From contig NZ_JALJQZ010000029.1 of the NCBI RefSeq assembly GCF_022968395.1, positions 1 through 53,165 of the forward strand: 53,165 bases of DNA, in the 5' to 3' direction. This document shows positions 43,755-53,165 of this stretch, in pieces. Within the stretch, counting starts at the first letter, position 1; each line of letters begins with the position of its first letter. Source of the DNA: Affinirhizobium lemnae (lineage in GTDB: Bacteria; Pseudomonadota; Alphaproteobacteria; Rhizobiales; Rhizobiaceae). Made by a program: the position numbers and the translations under genes. The notes under the pieces are model-generated. The model had not been told where the DNA came from. It made no database searches and saw only the letters and a list, made by a program, of their open reading frames with translations.

Positions 43755-44762
43755 ATGAAGTCAGTCAGCCGCTTGTCCACGCTGTTTGCCATTGCGCTTG
43801 CAGGCACCGGTTTTGCGGGCATTGTCCATGCTGCGGATGGCGAAGGCATCGTCGTCTACAATGCCCAGCACGAGAGTCTCGGTCGCGAGTGGATCGAAGC
43901 CTTTACCAAGGCAACCGGCATCAAGGTAACCATGCGCCAGGGTGGCGACATGCAGTTCGCCAATCAGTTGATCCAGGAAGGTGCGGCGTCTCCGGCGGAT
44001 GTGTTCCTGACCGAGAATTCTCCCGCCATGACGCTGGTCGATGGGGCTGGTCTCTTCGCGCCGGTGGATGCTGCCACGCTCGCCCAGGTTCCGGAACAGT
44101 TCCGTCCTGCCAATGGAAACTGGACGGGTATTGCCGGCCGCTCCACCGTCTTTGCCTATGACAAGACGAAGCTGACGGAAGACAAGCTGCCGAAGTCCAT
44201 GCTGGATCTCGCCGATCCGGCGTGGAAGGGACGCTGGGGTGCATCTCCCGCCGGTGCCGATTTCCAGGCGATCGTCGGCGCTCTTCTTGCAACGAAGGGC
44301 GAGCAGGCAACCGCGCAGTGGCTGAAGGCAATGAAAGAGAATTCCGTTGCCTACAAGGGCAACAGCGTTGCCATAAAGGCCGTCAACGCGCACGAAGTCG
44401 AAGGTGCGGTCATCTATCACTATTACTGGTTCGGTGATCAGGCCAAGACCGGCGAGAACAGCAAGAATGTCGGCCTGCACTACTTCCGCAATCAGGATCC
44501 GGGCGCGTTCCTGAGCGTTTCCGGTGGTGGTGTTCTGAAATCCAGCAAGCATCAGAAGGAAGCGCAGGAATTCCTGAAGTTCGTAACCGGTCAGGGCGGA
44601 CAGGATATTCTGAAGAACGGCACCTCCTTCGAATACGCCATCAACGGCGATGCCAATGCCAAGCTGGTGCCGATCAAGGACCTTCAGGCGCCCAAGGTGG
44701 ACGCCTCCAAGCTGGACAGCAAGAAGGTTGTCGAACTCATGACGGCGGCGGGTATTCTCTGA
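43755..44762 (+). CDS. fbpA: Ferric iron ABC transporter, periplasmic binding protein
   Basis: 335 residues. A signal peptide ends at VHA-AD (about 26). The mature protein is a class II solute-binding protein of the FbpA/AfuA/SfuA type, beginning GIVVYNAQHESLGREW. Likely Fe(III)-binding tyrosines are in VIYHYYWFGDQ (about 214-224). AAGGAG precedes the ATG. It is the first gene of an operon with permease and ATPase, downstream of a candidate RirA site. It captures Fe(III) in the periplasm for the importer. Confidence 0.93.
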   Translation: MKSVSRLSTLFAIALAGTGFAGIVHAADGEGIVVYNAQHESLGREWIEAFTKATGIKVTMRQGGDMQFANQLIQEGAASPADVFLTENSPAMTLVDGAGLFAPVDAATLAQVPEQFRPANGNWTGIAGRSTVFAYDKTKLTEDKLPKSMLDLADPAWKGRWGASPAGADFQAIVGALLATKGEQATAQWLKAMKENSVAYKGNSVAIKAVNAHEVEGAVIYHYYWFGDQAKTGENSKNVGLHYFRNQDPGAFLSVSGGGVLKSSKHQKEAQEFLKFVTGQGGQDILKNGTSFEYAINGDANAKLVPIKDLQAPKVDASKLDSKKVVELMTAAGIL

Positions 44763-44813
44763 TCGGCTTCAAGCCTGTTGAGTTCTGACCGACAAACTTC
44801 TAATCAGATTAAG

Positions 44814-44842
44814 CGACCGTGGCCGCAAGGCCCGGTCGTTTT
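44814..44842 (+). terminator. Intercistronic terminator in fbp operon
   Basis: CGACCG plus GGCC pair with GGCC plus CGGTCG around a GCAA tetraloop, with a single bulged T, followed by TTTT. Lying between fbpA and fbpB, it would make binding protein mRNA more abundant than permease mRNA, a common pattern. Confidence 0.75.
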
Positions 44843-44894
44843 GGCATTTCCCCCGCTGTTTTGAGAGCGTGGCCTGAACGGAGCGAGCGAACCC

Positions 44895-46481
44895 TTGTTG
44901 CAGCATGCCTCATCGCTGAGGCGGTCAAGCGGCCGCACCGGCGGACATCGGTTTCTGCCAGCGCTCCGTCCGCATCCGGTTGCGACGCTGCTGGCGCTTT
45001 GTGTCGCGCTTTTCAGCCTGCTGCCGCTTGGTTTCATTGTGCTGGTGACTTTCGATGTCGGCTGGGAAACAGTGCGCGAACTGGTGTTTCGTCCCCGCGT
45101 TGGCGAACTGCTGATCAACACGGTCTACCTCGAAGTCGTCACCATCCCGATCTCGATTGTCGTAGCGGTGGGTCTTGCCTGGCTGACGGAGCGGACGGAT
45201 CTGCCGTTTCGGCGTTTCTTTTCGGGGCTTGCGGTCGCGCCGCTTGCCATTCCGGCTTTCGTTCACAGCTATGCCTGGATCACGTTCCTGCCCGGCATGC
45301 GTGGCCTGTGGAGTGCCGTCTTCGTGGCGGTCCTCGCCTATTATCCATTTCTCTATCTGCCGGTTGCCGCCTCGCTTCGCAGGCTCGATCCCGCGCTGGA
45401 AGATGCCGGTGCGTCGCTTGGCCTGTCACCGCTCCGGGTCTTTCTTCGTGTGGTCCTGCCGCAGCTTCGCCTTGCCATCTGCGGCGGCTCATTGCTGATT
45501 GCGCTGCATCTGCTGTCCGAATACGGGCTGTTCGTGATGATCCGCTTCGATACCTTCGCGACTGCCATCGTCGATCAGTTCCAGTCTTCCTATAACAGCC
45601 CTGCCTCCAACATGCTGGGCGGGGTTCTGGTGCTCTGCTGCCTGCTTCTTCTGCTGCTGGAAATAATCCTGCGCGGCAACGAGCGCTATGCGCGGGTTGG
45701 CACAGGCACTGCCCGTCCGTCCGTCGTTCATGCACTCGGCGCGCTGACCCTGCCGTGCCTCCTGCTGCCAATCCTCGTCGCCGGTCTTGCCATCGGTGTA
45801 CCGCTCTACACATTGGGGCGCTGGATGTGGCTGGGCGGACTTGCCATCTGGCAGGCCGATATGCTGGGCAACGCCCTGCTTCAGACACTTGTGCTGTCCC
45901 TGGTCGGCGGTGTGCTGGCGACCGCTCTGGCCGCACCTATGGCGTGGCTCTCCGTGCGGGCGCCCGGCCGTGTGCAGCGGGTTCTGGAAGCGTGCCACTA
46001 CTATGTCGGCTCACTTCCGGGTGTCGTCGTGGCGCTGGCGCTGGTGACTGTCACGGTGCGCTACTTCATGCCGCTTTACCAGACCTTCGCTACACTTCTG
46101 GCGGCCTATGTTCTTCTTTTTCTGCCGCGCGCCATGGTGGGCTTGCGCGCCAGCATTGCGCAGGCGCCGGTGGAGCTGGAGCGAGCTGCGACCGCGCTTG
46201 GGCGACCACCGCGGCGGGCAGTGTTCGAGATTACCTTCCGGCTTGCGGCACCGGGAGCCGCGGCCAGCGTGGCACTCGCCGCTCTCGGCATCGCCAATGA
46301 GTTGACGGCAACGCTGATGCTTTCGCCGCTTGGCGTGGATACGCTCGCCACCCGCTTCTGGTCGTTGACGAGCGAGATCGACTATGTTTCCGCCGCGCCC
46401 TATGCGGTGATGATGGTGGTGCTTTCCATGCCGATGACGCTCTATCTTCATCTCCAATCCAAGCGGGTGGCGGGACAATGA
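44895..46481 (+). CDS. fbpB: Ferric iron ABC transporter permease (fused, two domains)
   Basis: 528 residues with a TTG start (44895 or 44898) behind GGAG-like bases; there is no in-frame ATG nearby. About twelve TM helices form two tandem BPD-transporter domains, each with an EAA loop: [21 protein letters not shown] (about 173-193) and [26 protein letters not shown] (about 427-452). Fused permeases of this form are standard in FbpB/SfuB systems. The stop overlaps the fbpC start by 4 bases. Confidence 0.92.
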   Translation: MLQHASSLRRSSGRTGGHRFLPALRPHPVATLLALCVALFSLLPLGFIVLVTFDVGWETVRELVFRPRVGELLINTVYLEVVTIPISIVVAVGLAWLTERTDLPFRRFFSGLAVAPLAIPAFVHSYAWITFLPGMRGLWSAVFVAVLAYYPFLYLPVAASLRRLDPALEDAGASLGLSPLRVFLRVVLPQLRLAICGGSLLIALHLLSEYGLFVMIRFDTFATAIVDQFQSSYNSPASNMLGGVLVLCCLLLLLLEIILRGNERYARVGTGTARPSVVHALGALTLPCLLLPILVAGLAIGVPLYTLGRWMWLGGLAIWQADMLGNALLQTLVLSLVGGVLATALAAPMAWLSVRAPGRVQRVLEACHYYVGSLPGVVVALALVTVTVRYFMPLYQTFATLLAAYVLLFLPRAMVGLRASIAQAPVELERAATALGRPPRRAVFEITFRLAAPGAAASVALAALGIANELTATLMLSPLGVDTLATRFWSLTSEIDYVSAAPYAVMMVVLSMPMTLYLHLQSKRVAGQ

Positions 46482-47515
46482 CCGTGCTTTCCATCGAAAA
46501 CGTCTCCAAGCGCTATGGCAAGGTGCAGGCGTTGGATCAGGTGAGTGTCGAAGCCATGTCCGGCATGCGCACCGCCGTCGTTGGCCCCTCCGGCTCCGGC
46601 AAGACGACGCTTCTGCGGATGATTGCGGGTTTCGAGACGCCGGATAGCGGGCACGTTTCAGTTGGTGGCGAGCTGCTGGCTGACGCCGAGACAAGCGTGC
46701 CGGCACATCTTCGTTCGATTGGTATCGTCGCTCAGGATGGCGCGCTGTTTCCCCACCTGACGGTTGCGGACAATATCGGCTTCGGCATTTCCCGCACGGA
46801 CCGCCAGCGCAACGAGCGAATTCTCTCCCTGCTGGATATGGTGGAACTGGATCAGGGCATGCTGTCGCGCCGTCCGCACCAGCTGTCCGGCGGTCAGCAG
46901 CAGCGTGTGGCGCTTGCCCGTGCGCTGGCCTGTCGTCCGCGCCTGATGCTGCTGGACGAGCCATTCTCCGCGCTGGATACCGGCCTGCGGGAGAACATGC
47001 GCAAAACGGTATCTCGTCTGTTGCAGTCGGCGGGTGTCACCACAATTCTGGTGACGCATGACCAGGAGGAGGCGCTTTCCTTCGCCGATCGCGTGGTGGT
47101 GATGCGCGAGGGCAGGGTGGTGCAGGCGGGCACGCCGCAGGAGCTTTATTTCCACCCGAAGGATCGTGCCACGGCTCTTTTCATGGGCGATGCCGTGCTG
47201 CTTCCGGCCATTGCCAAGGGCAGCATCGCCAATTGCGCCCTGGGCAATGTGTCCATTGCCGGTCATCACAAGGGCAAGGTGGAAATTATGCTTCGGCCCG
47301 AGCAGATCCGTATCGCGACCGACAGCGGCTCCGACGACACCACGGGGCAGGTTGTCGATGTGGAATTTTCAGGCGCGACCTCCACCATCGCCGTTGCGCT
47401 GAATGGCGCAGCGCTGCCGCCTATTCGCATCAAGACTTCCAGCGTAGCGCTTCCGTCACCCGGTTCCTATGTGCGTCTCGATGTCGCGGAAAAGGCTCAC
47501 GTCCTGGAGGCATGA
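46478..47515 (+). CDS. fbpC: Ferric iron ABC transporter ATPase
   Basis: 345 residues. Walker [11 protein letters not shown]-loop [10 protein letters not shown], signature [15 protein letters not shown], Walker [13 protein letters not shown] and H-loop [10 protein letters not shown] are all intact. A C-terminal TOBE-like domain (about 235-345) includes [12 protein letters not shown]. It powers the FbpAB importer. ATGA overlap couples it to the permease. It ends the operon; a stem with perfect arms follows at 47570-47596. Confidence 0.95.
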   Translation: MTVLSIENVSKRYGKVQALDQVSVEAMSGMRTAVVGPSGSGKTTLLRMIAGFETPDSGHVSVGGELLADAETSVPAHLRSIGIVAQDGALFPHLTVADNIGFGISRTDRQRNERILSLLDMVELDQGMLSRRPHQLSGGQQQRVALARALACRPRLMLLDEPFSALDTGLRENMRKTVSRLLQSAGVTTILVTHDQEEALSFADRVVVMREGRVVQAGTPQELYFHPKDRATALFMGDAVLLPAIAKGSIANCALGNVSIAGHHKGKVEIMLRPEQIRIATDSGSDDTTGQVVDVEFSGATSTIAVALNGAALPPIRIKTSSVALPSPGSYVRLDVAEKAHVLEA

Positions 47516-47569
47516 TTTTTTCTTACCTGTTGCAAGACAAGCCGGTTGCACAATGGTCTGGCCTCAAGA

Positions 47570-47596
47570 TGAAGAGGCTTTAACTTTGCCTCTTCA
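47570..47596 (+). terminator. Hairpin after fbpC
   Basis: TGAAGAGGC (47570-47578) pairs perfectly with GCCTCTTCA (47588-47596) around a 9-base loop. There is no downstream T-run, so it may be a partial terminator or a 3' stabiliser before the next ABC gene. Confidence 0.5.
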
Positions 47597-47620
47597 TGGA
47601 ATCCGCCTATATCGGGCTCC

Positions 47621-49489
47621 ATGATATTTTCATCCATCGCGCGCCGTTTCGAAACCTGGCTAGATCCCTTCGCACACAAGGACAATCTGCGCCCGCCATC
47701 CGGCACCATCGCTTTCATCTGGTTCTATATACGCCAAGCCAAATCTCCCTTTGTCGCCATGCTGGTACTGGGGGGTATGACGGCTGCCATCGAGGCGGCC
47801 CTCTTCTGGTTTGTAGGCCGGCTGGTCGATATTCTGGCGGGAACGGACCGAGCCGCCGGATGGGCCGGTCTTCTGGCCGCGCACGGCTGGGAACTGGCAG
47901 GCATGCTGGTGCTGATTGCGCTTGTCCGGTTTCTTGTCGCCATGGCCAATGCACTGGTGGACCAGCAGATCATCACGCCGGGATTTTACAATCTCGTGCG
48001 CTGGCAGAGTTACCAGCACGTGGCGCGCCAGTCGCTCTCGTTTTTCCAGAACGATTTCGCGGGCCGCATCGTCACCAAGGTCTGGTCCGGCGGACAGGCG
48101 ACCGGCGATCTCGTGACCTCCCTCATGGAAAGTGTCTGGTTTGTCGGCATTTATTCGGTCTCGATGCTGACGCTCGTCGGCGGTCTGGATTGGCGCCTTG
48201 CGGTGATCGTGTTGGTCTGGGTCGGCATTTTCTCGATGCTTGCGCGCTATTTCGTGCCGCGAATCCGTTTCCATTCGCGCGAGACGGCGGAGGCCGCATC
48301 CATGCTGAACGGGCGTATGGTCGATGCCTACAGCAATATCCAGACGCTGCGCCTGTTCGGGCGTGACGAAGCCAATGATCGCTATATGCGCGAGGGCTTC
48401 GAGGTCTTCCAGAACACGACGCTGATGTTCACGCGGTTCATTACCGGCGTGCGCGCGTCCATGGCTTTGCTGTCCGGCGTCATGATCACCAGCATGGCCG
48501 CGCTGTGCATCCATCTCTGGCTGGATGGGCGGATCAGTTCCGGTGCCGTGGCCTTTACGCTGGCGCTGGTGCTTCGCCTGAATTTTCTGCTGGGGCGGCT
48601 GATGACGCAGTTCAACGGCATCATGCGAAACTACGGTACCGTGCAGAATGCGGCCGACCTGATTTCGCAGCCGATCGATCTCGCAGATCCGCCAAACGCC
48701 CCGGCGCTCGTGGTGCGCGAGCCGGAAATCCGTTTCGAGGATGTGAGCTTTCACTATGGTCGCGGGAAAGGCGTGCTCGAGCATCTCAATCTCACGATAC
48801 GCCCCGGCGAAAAGGTGGGCATCGTTGGGCGTTCGGGCGCGGGAAAGTCCACCCTGGTCAATCTGCTTCTGCGCTTCTACGACCTCGAAGGCGGCCGCAT
48901 TCTCATCGACGGGCAGGATATCTCGAAGGTCCGCCAGGAGAGCCTGCGCGCTCAGATCGGCATGGTCACGCAAGATACGTCGCTGCTGCATCGCTCTGTG
49001 CGTGACAACATTCTGTTCGGGCGTCCGGATGCGAATGAGGCTTTGCTGGTGCAGGCGGCAAAACGCGCCGAAGCCTATGATTTTATCGAGAAGCTTCAGG
49101 ACCAGCGGGGCCGAACGGGCTTTGATGCGCATGTGGGAGAGCGCGGCGTGAAGCTGTCCGGCGGCCAACGCCAGCGTATTGCGATTGCGCGCGTCATGCT
49201 GAAAGATGCCCCGATCCTCGTTCTGGACGAGGCGACGTCCGCGCTTGATTCGGAAGTGGAGGCGGCCATTCAGGCGCATCTCGATGCGCTGATGCAGGGC
49301 AAGACGGTGCTTGCCATCGCCCATCGCCTCTCCACCATCGCGGCTCTCGACCGGCTGATCGTGATGGACAAGGGCCGCATCGCGGAGCAGGGCACGCATG
49401 CGGAACTGATCGCGAGCGGCGGTCTCTACTCTGAATTGTGGGCGCGGCAATCCGGCGGGTTTATTGCGGTTGAGCCCGGCACGGACTGA
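47621..49489 (+). CDS. ABC exporter, fused permease-ATPase (paralogue of 41697 gene)
   Basis: 622 residues with the same layout as the first exporter: six TM helices, then Walker A GRSGAGKST, signature LSGGQRQRIAIAR, Walker B ILVLDEATS and IAHRLSTI. Shared blocks include NLLLRFYD, ILIDGQDIS, VTQDTSLLHRS and HVGERGVKLSGGQ, so the two arose by duplication. The ribosome site is weak. It may partner the other copy as a heterodimer. It ends 33 bases before the FixK/FNR site in front of petA. Confidence 0.93.
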   Translation: MIFSSIARRFETWLDPFAHKDNLRPPSGTIAFIWFYIRQAKSPFVAMLVLGGMTAAIEAALFWFVGRLVDILAGTDRAAGWAGLLAAHGWELAGMLVLIALVRFLVAMANALVDQQIITPGFYNLVRWQSYQHVARQSLSFFQNDFAGRIVTKVWSGGQATGDLVTSLMESVWFVGIYSVSMLTLVGGLDWRLAVIVLVWVGIFSMLARYFVPRIRFHSRETAEAASMLNGRMVDAYSNIQTLRLFGRDEANDRYMREGFEVFQNTTLMFTRFITGVRASMALLSGVMITSMAALCIHLWLDGRISSGAVAFTLALVLRLNFLLGRLMTQFNGIMRNYGTVQNAADLISQPIDLADPPNAPALVVREPEIRFEDVSFHYGRGKGVLEHLNLTIRPGEKVGIVGRSGAGKSTLVNLLLRFYDLEGGRILIDGQDISKVRQESLRAQIGMVTQDTSLLHRSVRDNILFGRPDANEALLVQAAKRAEAYDFIEKLQDQRGRTGFDAHVGERGVKLSGGQRQRIAIARVMLKDAPILVLDEATSALDSEVEAAIQAHLDALMQGKTVLAIAHRLSTIAALDRLIVMDKGRIAEQGTHAELIASGGLYSELWARQSGGFIAVEPGTD

Positions 49490-49879
49490 AGCGCATACTC
49501 TCTGAGGAACGCCATCCCGCCTTGATCTATATCAAGTGTGGTGTGCGGGCGGCCTCATGGGGGTCAAACCTGACATTCGCAAGATGTGCGACATTCTATC
49601 TCACTGGCGCACAGCCCCGTTCCAGCGAATCATGCTAGTGACAGTTGATAAGGTCCGGGGCAGGGCGTGCCGTGATCATCGCTCCAGGGGGAGCGGTGTT
49701 GCGTTGCGCCCTCTGGGCGCGACAATCTGCCGTTAGCTGAGTGGGGAGGCTGGACATATCCTCCGATCACGCTTAGACAAATTTCGGGGAGAATAGCGAC
49801 CAATTGTGTCCGAATTGGACTCGCAAGGGTGAGGGGCAATGCAAATTCAGTACATTTCTGCGCAGAGGATGGGTTGAAC
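49490..49879. other. Long leader region upstream of petABC
   Basis: 390 bases without a supported gene. Besides the FixK/FNR site at 49522-49535 it holds two hairpins that can be read: GCGCCC-TCT-GGGCGC (49706-49720) and CCAATT-N7-AATTGG (49800-49818). The petA start codon lies 60 bases after the second one. A long 5' untranslated region or a second promoter close to petA would fit. No small RNA could be proven. Confidence 0.5.
49522..49535. promoter_or_regulatory. Perfect FixK/FNR-type box TTGAT-CTAT-ATCAA
   Basis: A full match to the anaerobox consensus TTGAT-N4-ATCAA, 345 bases before petA. In rhizobia, FnrN/FixK proteins bind such sites under low oxygen. The distance to petA implies a long leader or an intervening transcript. 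Its activating or repressing role is unknown. Confidence 0.6.
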
Positions 49880-50458
49880 GTGAGCGAGCACGACACGAAT
49901 AGCGGCACCGTGGGCGAGCCCACACGCCGTGATTTCCTTTATTTGACAACAGGTATGGCAGGTGCGGTTGGTGCCGTTGCGGTTGCATGGCCCTTTATCG
50001 ATCAGATGCGGCCTGATGCTTCGACGCTTGCGCTCGCCTCCATCGAGGTGAACGTGGCCAGCGTCCAGCCGGGCATGTCGCTGACGGTGAAGTGGCGCGG
50101 CAAGCCCATCTTCATCCGCAACCGCACGCCGAAGGAAGTTGAAGAAGCCAAGGCCGTGGCTCTGGCGGACCTCAAGGACCCGGTCGCGCGCAACGCCAAC
50201 CTCGCGGCCGATGCCAAGGCAACGGATCTGGACCGTTCCGCGGGCAAGGATAAGGAAAACTGGATCGTCATGGTCGGCTCCTGCACCCATCTGGGTTGCG
50301 TTCCGCTCGGCCAGTCCGGTGATTTCGGCGGCTGGTTCTGTCCTTGCCACGGCTCGCACTATGATACGGCGGGTCGTATTCGCAAGGGTCCGGCCCCGCA
50401 GAACCTTGCAATTCCGACATTTACATTTGCTTCCGATACTGTGATCCGGATCGGCTGA
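49880..50458 (+). CDS. petA: Ubiquinol-cytochrome c reductase Rieske iron-sulfur subunit
   Basis: 192 residues from GTG 49880, with AGAGG upstream. A twin-arginine motif ([25 protein letters not shown]) gives a Tat-type signal anchor. The [2Fe-2S] ligands are CTHLGC and CPCHGSHYD. The protein moves electrons from ubiquinol to cytochrome c1 within the bc1 complex. The upstream frame to 49829 is open but implausible. It is the first gene of petABC; petB follows after 11 bases. Confidence 0.95.
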   Translation: MSEHDTNSGTVGEPTRRDFLYLTTGMAGAVGAVAVAWPFIDQMRPDASTLALASIEVNVASVQPGMSLTVKWRGKPIFIRNRTPKEVEEAKAVALADLKDPVARNANLAADAKATDLDRSAGKDKENWIVMVGSCTHLGCVPLGQSGDFGGWFCPCHGSHYDTAGRIRKGPAPQNLAIPTFTFASDTVIRIG

Positions 50459-50469
50459 GGGGACACGAC

Positions 50470-51741
50470 ATGAGTGGTGGGCATTCCAACTATCAACCAT
50501 CGACGGCTGTCGAAAAATGGATCGACGCGCGGCTTCCCCTGCCTCGCCTGATGTATGACAGCTTCGTCGCTTATCCTGTTCCGCGCAACCTGAACTACGC
50601 CTACACCTTCGGCGGCATGCTGGCCGTGATGCTGGTGGTTCAGATCCTGACCGGTGTGGTTCTGGCCATGCATTATGCGGCGGAAGTCACCGTCGCCTTC
50701 AATTCCGTCGAAAAGATCATGCGCGACGTGAACCACGGCTGGCTGCTGCGCTACATGCATGCCAACGGCGCGTCGTTCTTCTTCATCGCGGTGTATCTGC
50801 ACATTGCCCGCGGCTTGTACTACGGCTCCTACAAGGCGCCCCGCGAAATCCTGTGGATCCTCGGCGTGGTGATCTTCCTGTTGATGATGGCAACCGCCTT
50901 CATGGGCTATGTTCTGCCCTGGGGCCAGATGTCATTCTGGGGTGCAACGGTCATCACCGGCTTCTTCACGGCTTTTCCGCTGGTTGGCGAGTGGATCCAG
51001 CAGTTCCTGCTCGGCGGCTTTGCCGTTGACCAGCCGACGCTGAACCGCTTCTTCGCCCTGCATTACCTGCTGCCGTTCATGATCGCAGGCGTTGTCATCT
51101 TGCACGTCTGGGCGCTGCATGTGACGGGCCAGACCAACCCGACGGGCGTTGAAGTCAAGACCAAGACCGATACGGTTCCCTTCACGCCTTACGCGACGTT
51201 GAAGGATGCTCTTGGTCTTTCGGTGTTCCTGATGGTCTATGCCTGGTTCGTCTTCTACATGCCGAACTATCTGGGTCACCCGGATAACTACATCATGGCG
51301 GATGCGCTGAAGACCCCGGCACACATCGTTCCGGAATGGTACTTCCTGCCGTTCTACGCCATGCTGCGTGCAATCACTTTCAACGTCGGCCCGATCGATT
51401 CCAAGCTCGGTGGCGTTCTGGTGATGTTCGGCGCGATCATCGTGCTGTTCTTCCTGCCGTGGCTCGATACGTCGAAGGTTCGTTCCGCAGTGTATCGTCC
51501 TTGGTACAAGCTGTTCTTCTGGATCTTCGTGGCCAACTCCATCATGCTGGGCTGGCTCGGCGCCATGCCGGCGGATGGCCTCTACGTCATCTTCTCCCAG
51601 ATCGGAACGGCCTACTACTTCGGCTTCTTCCTCATCATCATGCCTCTTCTCGGCCTTCTGGAAACGCCGCGCAGAATACCAAACTCGATTACCGAAGCGG
51701 TTCTCGAGAAGCAGGGTAAACCTGCGGCGGCTCAGGCCTGA
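50470..51741 (+). CDS. petB: Cytochrome b of the bc1 complex
   Basis: 423 residues. Two b-haem histidine pairs are visible: H in LAMHYAAEV and RYMHANGAS, and H in YLHIARG with HVWALHVTG. The Qo-site motif [12 protein letters not shown] is present. About eight TM helices are predicted. The GAGGGGACACGAC sequence before the ATG is a good ribosome site. The length fits bacterial cytochrome b rather than a split cyt b6-subunit IV. Confidence 0.97.
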   Translation: MSGGHSNYQPSTAVEKWIDARLPLPRLMYDSFVAYPVPRNLNYAYTFGGMLAVMLVVQILTGVVLAMHYAAEVTVAFNSVEKIMRDVNHGWLLRYMHANGASFFFIAVYLHIARGLYYGSYKAPREILWILGVVIFLLMMATAFMGYVLPWGQMSFWGATVITGFFTAFPLVGEWIQQFLLGGFAVDQPTLNRFFALHYLLPFMIAGVVILHVWALHVTGQTNPTGVEVKTKTDTVPFTPYATLKDALGLSVFLMVYAWFVFYMPNYLGHPDNYIMADALKTPAHIVPEWYFLPFYAMLRAITFNVGPIDSKLGGVLVMFGAIIVLFFLPWLDTSKVRSAVYRPWYKLFFWIFVANSIMLGWLGAMPADGLYVIFSQIGTAYYFGFFLIIMPLLGLLETPRRIPNSITEAVLEKQGKPAAAQA

Positions 51742-51763
51742 AGCGAGAGAGAGGATAACGATA

Positions 51764-52642
51764 ATGAAAAAGCTTGTAACGAGCCTCGCTCTGGTCGCCT
51801 CTCTTACAGCCTTTGGCATCTCTTCGGCACAGGCCGAAGAGGGACACGGTCTGGCGGAAGCAACGCAGCACGCAATTCAGGGTGGCCACTTTCCCGTCCT
51901 AAAGCCGAAGAACCTTGAGTGGTCCTTTGCCGGTCCGTTTGGAAAATACGAAAAAGGTCAGTTGCAGCGCGGCCTGAAGATCTACAAGGAAGTTTGTGCC
52001 GCCTGTCACTCGATGAATCTGGTGGCGTTCAGAACGCTTGAGAACCTCGGTTACTCTGAAGCGCAGGTGAAAGCCTTCGCTTCGGAATATGAAGTTCAGG
52101 ACGGCCCGAATGATGATGGTGAGATGTTCACCCGCAAGGCCGTGCCTTCGGATCACTTCCCGTCACCATTCCCGAACAAGCAGGCCGCCGCAGCGGCCAA
52201 TGGTGGCGCAGCTCCGCCGGACTTCTCGCTGATCGCCAAGGCGCGTGGCATTACCCGTGGCTTCCCGCTCTTTGTGGGTGACATCTTCACGCAGTATCAG
52301 GAAGGCGGTCCGGACTATATATACTCGCTGCTGACCGGTTACCAGGAAGCGCCGCAGGGTGTCGACGTTCCGACGGGAACGCATTTCAACCCGTATTTTG
52401 CCAATGCTGTCGCGCTTGCCATGGCGCCACCGTTGTCGGATGGCCAGGTGACCTATGACGACGGTTCACCGCAGACGCTCGACCAGTATGCGAAGGACGT
52501 TTCGGCCTTCCTGATGTGGGCTGCCGAGCCGCATCTCGAAGAGCGCAAGCGGACCGGTTTCATGGTCATGGTCTTCCTGGCGATCTTCACGATCCTGGTC
52601 TACCTGACGAAGAAGTCGGTTTATGCAAACAAGGAACATTGA
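51764..52642 (+). CDS. petC: Cytochrome c1
   Basis: 292 residues; start set by AGAGGA and homologous N-terminus. A signal peptide (cleavage near AQA-EEG) exports it. CAACH (about 78-82) attaches haem c, and Met in ANAVALAMAPPLSDG is the likely second axial ligand. A single C-terminal TM helix (TGFMVMVFLAIFTILVYL) anchors it. The gene order petA-petB-petC is the usual rhizobial one. It ends at a strong UUCG terminator. Confidence 0.96.
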   Translation: MKKLVTSLALVASLTAFGISSAQAEEGHGLAEATQHAIQGGHFPVLKPKNLEWSFAGPFGKYEKGQLQRGLKIYKEVCAACHSMNLVAFRTLENLGYSEAQVKAFASEYEVQDGPNDDGEMFTRKAVPSDHFPSPFPNKQAAAAANGGAAPPDFSLIAKARGITRGFPLFVGDIFTQYQEGGPDYIYSLLTGYQEAPQGVDVPTGTHFNPYFANAVALAMAPPLSDGQVTYDDGSPQTLDQYAKDVSAFLMWAAEPHLEERKRTGFMVMVFLAIFTILVYLTKKSVYANKEH

Positions 52643-52664
52643 GCCCAGCGCTCATATTCTCTAG

Positions 52665-52689
52665 AAAGGCGGCTTCGGCCGCCTTTTTT
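52665..52689 (+). terminator. petABC terminator with TTCG loop
   Basis: AAAGGCGGC (52665-52673) pairs with GCCGCCTTT (52678-52686) around a TTCG tetraloop, followed by three more T. A very stable stem. Confidence 0.93.
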
Positions 52690-52703
52690 GTAATCAAAGT
52701 AAA

Positions 52704-53091
52704 CCTCCACCTACGGTGGAGGACTGGACGAGTTCTACATCGTAGTGGAGAGACCTCCGGCTTGGACCGTTAGCGCGGACGAGACGTTAAACGGAGGTTT
52801 TATGGAAGAACGATCGCAATCGCATGCGACGTGGGACTGCAAGTACCATATCGTTTTTGCAAGCAAATACCGGACGAAACGCCTTTACGGGGACGTGCGT
52901 CGTGAATTGGGTGAGCTTTTGCATAGGCTTGCTCGACAAAAGGAATGCGAGATCCACGAAGGGCATCTTATGCCCGACCACGTGCATATGTTGATCTCGA
53001 TCCCGCCGAAGTATTCAGTTGCGCATGTGGTTGGCTTTTTGAAGGGCAAGACTGCGCTCTACATCGCCAATAAATATGCCCGCAAACGGCG
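52704..53091 (+). mobile_element. Truncated IS200/IS605-type element
   Basis: The left end begins around a hairpin CCTCCACC-TAC-GGTGGAGG (52704-52722), as usual for the subterminal structures of this family, 15 bases after the petC terminator T-run. tnpA follows. The right part, including its hairpin end, is missing: an IS5-family element sits at 53096, right after the last tnpA codons. The exact left boundary is not defined. Confidence 0.75.
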
Positions 53092-53095
53092 CTAG
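52802..53095 (+). pseudogene. tnpA: Truncated tnpA, IS200/IS605 family (Y1 HUH transposase)
   Basis: 97 residues remain from a family of about 130-150. The HUH motif DHVHMLIS and the N-terminal WDCKYHIVFASKYR are present. The segment with the catalytic tyrosine near the C-terminus (usually following FWxxGYYV) is lost. The stop codon TAG lies in the CTAG at the IS5-family junction. It cannot act on its own. GGAGG lies upstream of its ATG. Confidence 0.9.
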
Positions 53096-53165
53096 GCGGT
53101 AGTGACGATTTAGCTATTTGAGCCAGATGGCGATGGCTGCGAGTTTGACGAATCCCATGAAGTTG
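53096..53165 (-). mobile_element. 3' end of an IS5-family insertion sequence (second copy, partial)
   Basis: The exact reverse complement of the left window edge. Minus-strand bases 53164-53114 encode NFMGFVKLAAIAIWLK and TAG. The element continues beyond the window. It has inserted into tnpA of the IS200-type element, with CTAG at the junction. Confidence 0.8.

Overview
The window looks like chromosomal DNA of a Rhizobiaceae alphaproteobacterium (Agrobacterium/Rhizobium type). The evidence is a fused TrpE(G) anthranilate synthase behind a short Trp-rich leader peptide, a carboxyspermidine dehydrogenase/decarboxylase pair, a petABC operon, an alphaproteobacterial cspA-rpsU group, a Rhizobium-style flagellin relative, and candidate RirA and FixK/FNR operators. 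No tRNA, rRNA or CRISPR array was found. The species cannot be fixed from the sequence alone.

Both ends carry the same 74 bp in opposite orientation (1-74 and 53092-53165). This is the last 16 codons and 3' end of an IS5-family transposase with a CTAG flank, so the window is bounded by two copies of one IS. At the right end that IS has cut off an IS200/IS605-type tnpA.

Layout. 0.4-9.6 kb: diguanylate cyclase, extensin-like protein, trp leader-attenuator and trpE(G), phosphatase, CDF metal transporter, queF, DUF2076 protein, hupE, clpP paralogue. 10-14.3 kb: chemoreceptor, cold-shock group (cspA, small protein, rpsU), MerR/B12-binding regulator. 14.3-20.3 kb: spermidine synthesis pair, benE-type transporter, leu leader-attenuator and leuA. 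20.4-26.6 kb: LuxR-type regulator, ECF sigma/anti-sigma pair, phosphoesterase, Nudix, glutathionyl-hydroquinone reductase, two GNATs. 26.6-33.5 kb: a minus-strand operon of MoxR ATPase, DUF58, BatA/VWA/DUF4159 and VWA/amidotransferase-like proteins. 33.7-38.2 kb: DUF1285-Nudix-cca operon, small proteins, hemF. 38.3-41.3 kb: divergent flagellin, alpha/beta-hydrolase-like protein, trmL. 41.5-49.5 kb: two paralogous ABC exporters on either side of a ferric-iron fbpABC importer. 49.5-52.7 kb: petABC (bc1 complex).

Most striking are regulatory sequences. The trp and leu operons have matching promoters (TTGCG[A/C]-N17-TATCAA-N7-ATG) that would make leaderless transcripts starting with an attenuation peptide. 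A short upstream ORF before the first ABC exporter contains MTVRMRLLRP, resembling macrolide-sensing MRL arrest peptides. A perfect hairpin displays the cspA Shine-Dalgarno in its loop. A TGA-N9-TCA site overlaps the -35 of fbpABC, and a perfect TTGAT-N4-ATCAA site lies upstream of petABC.
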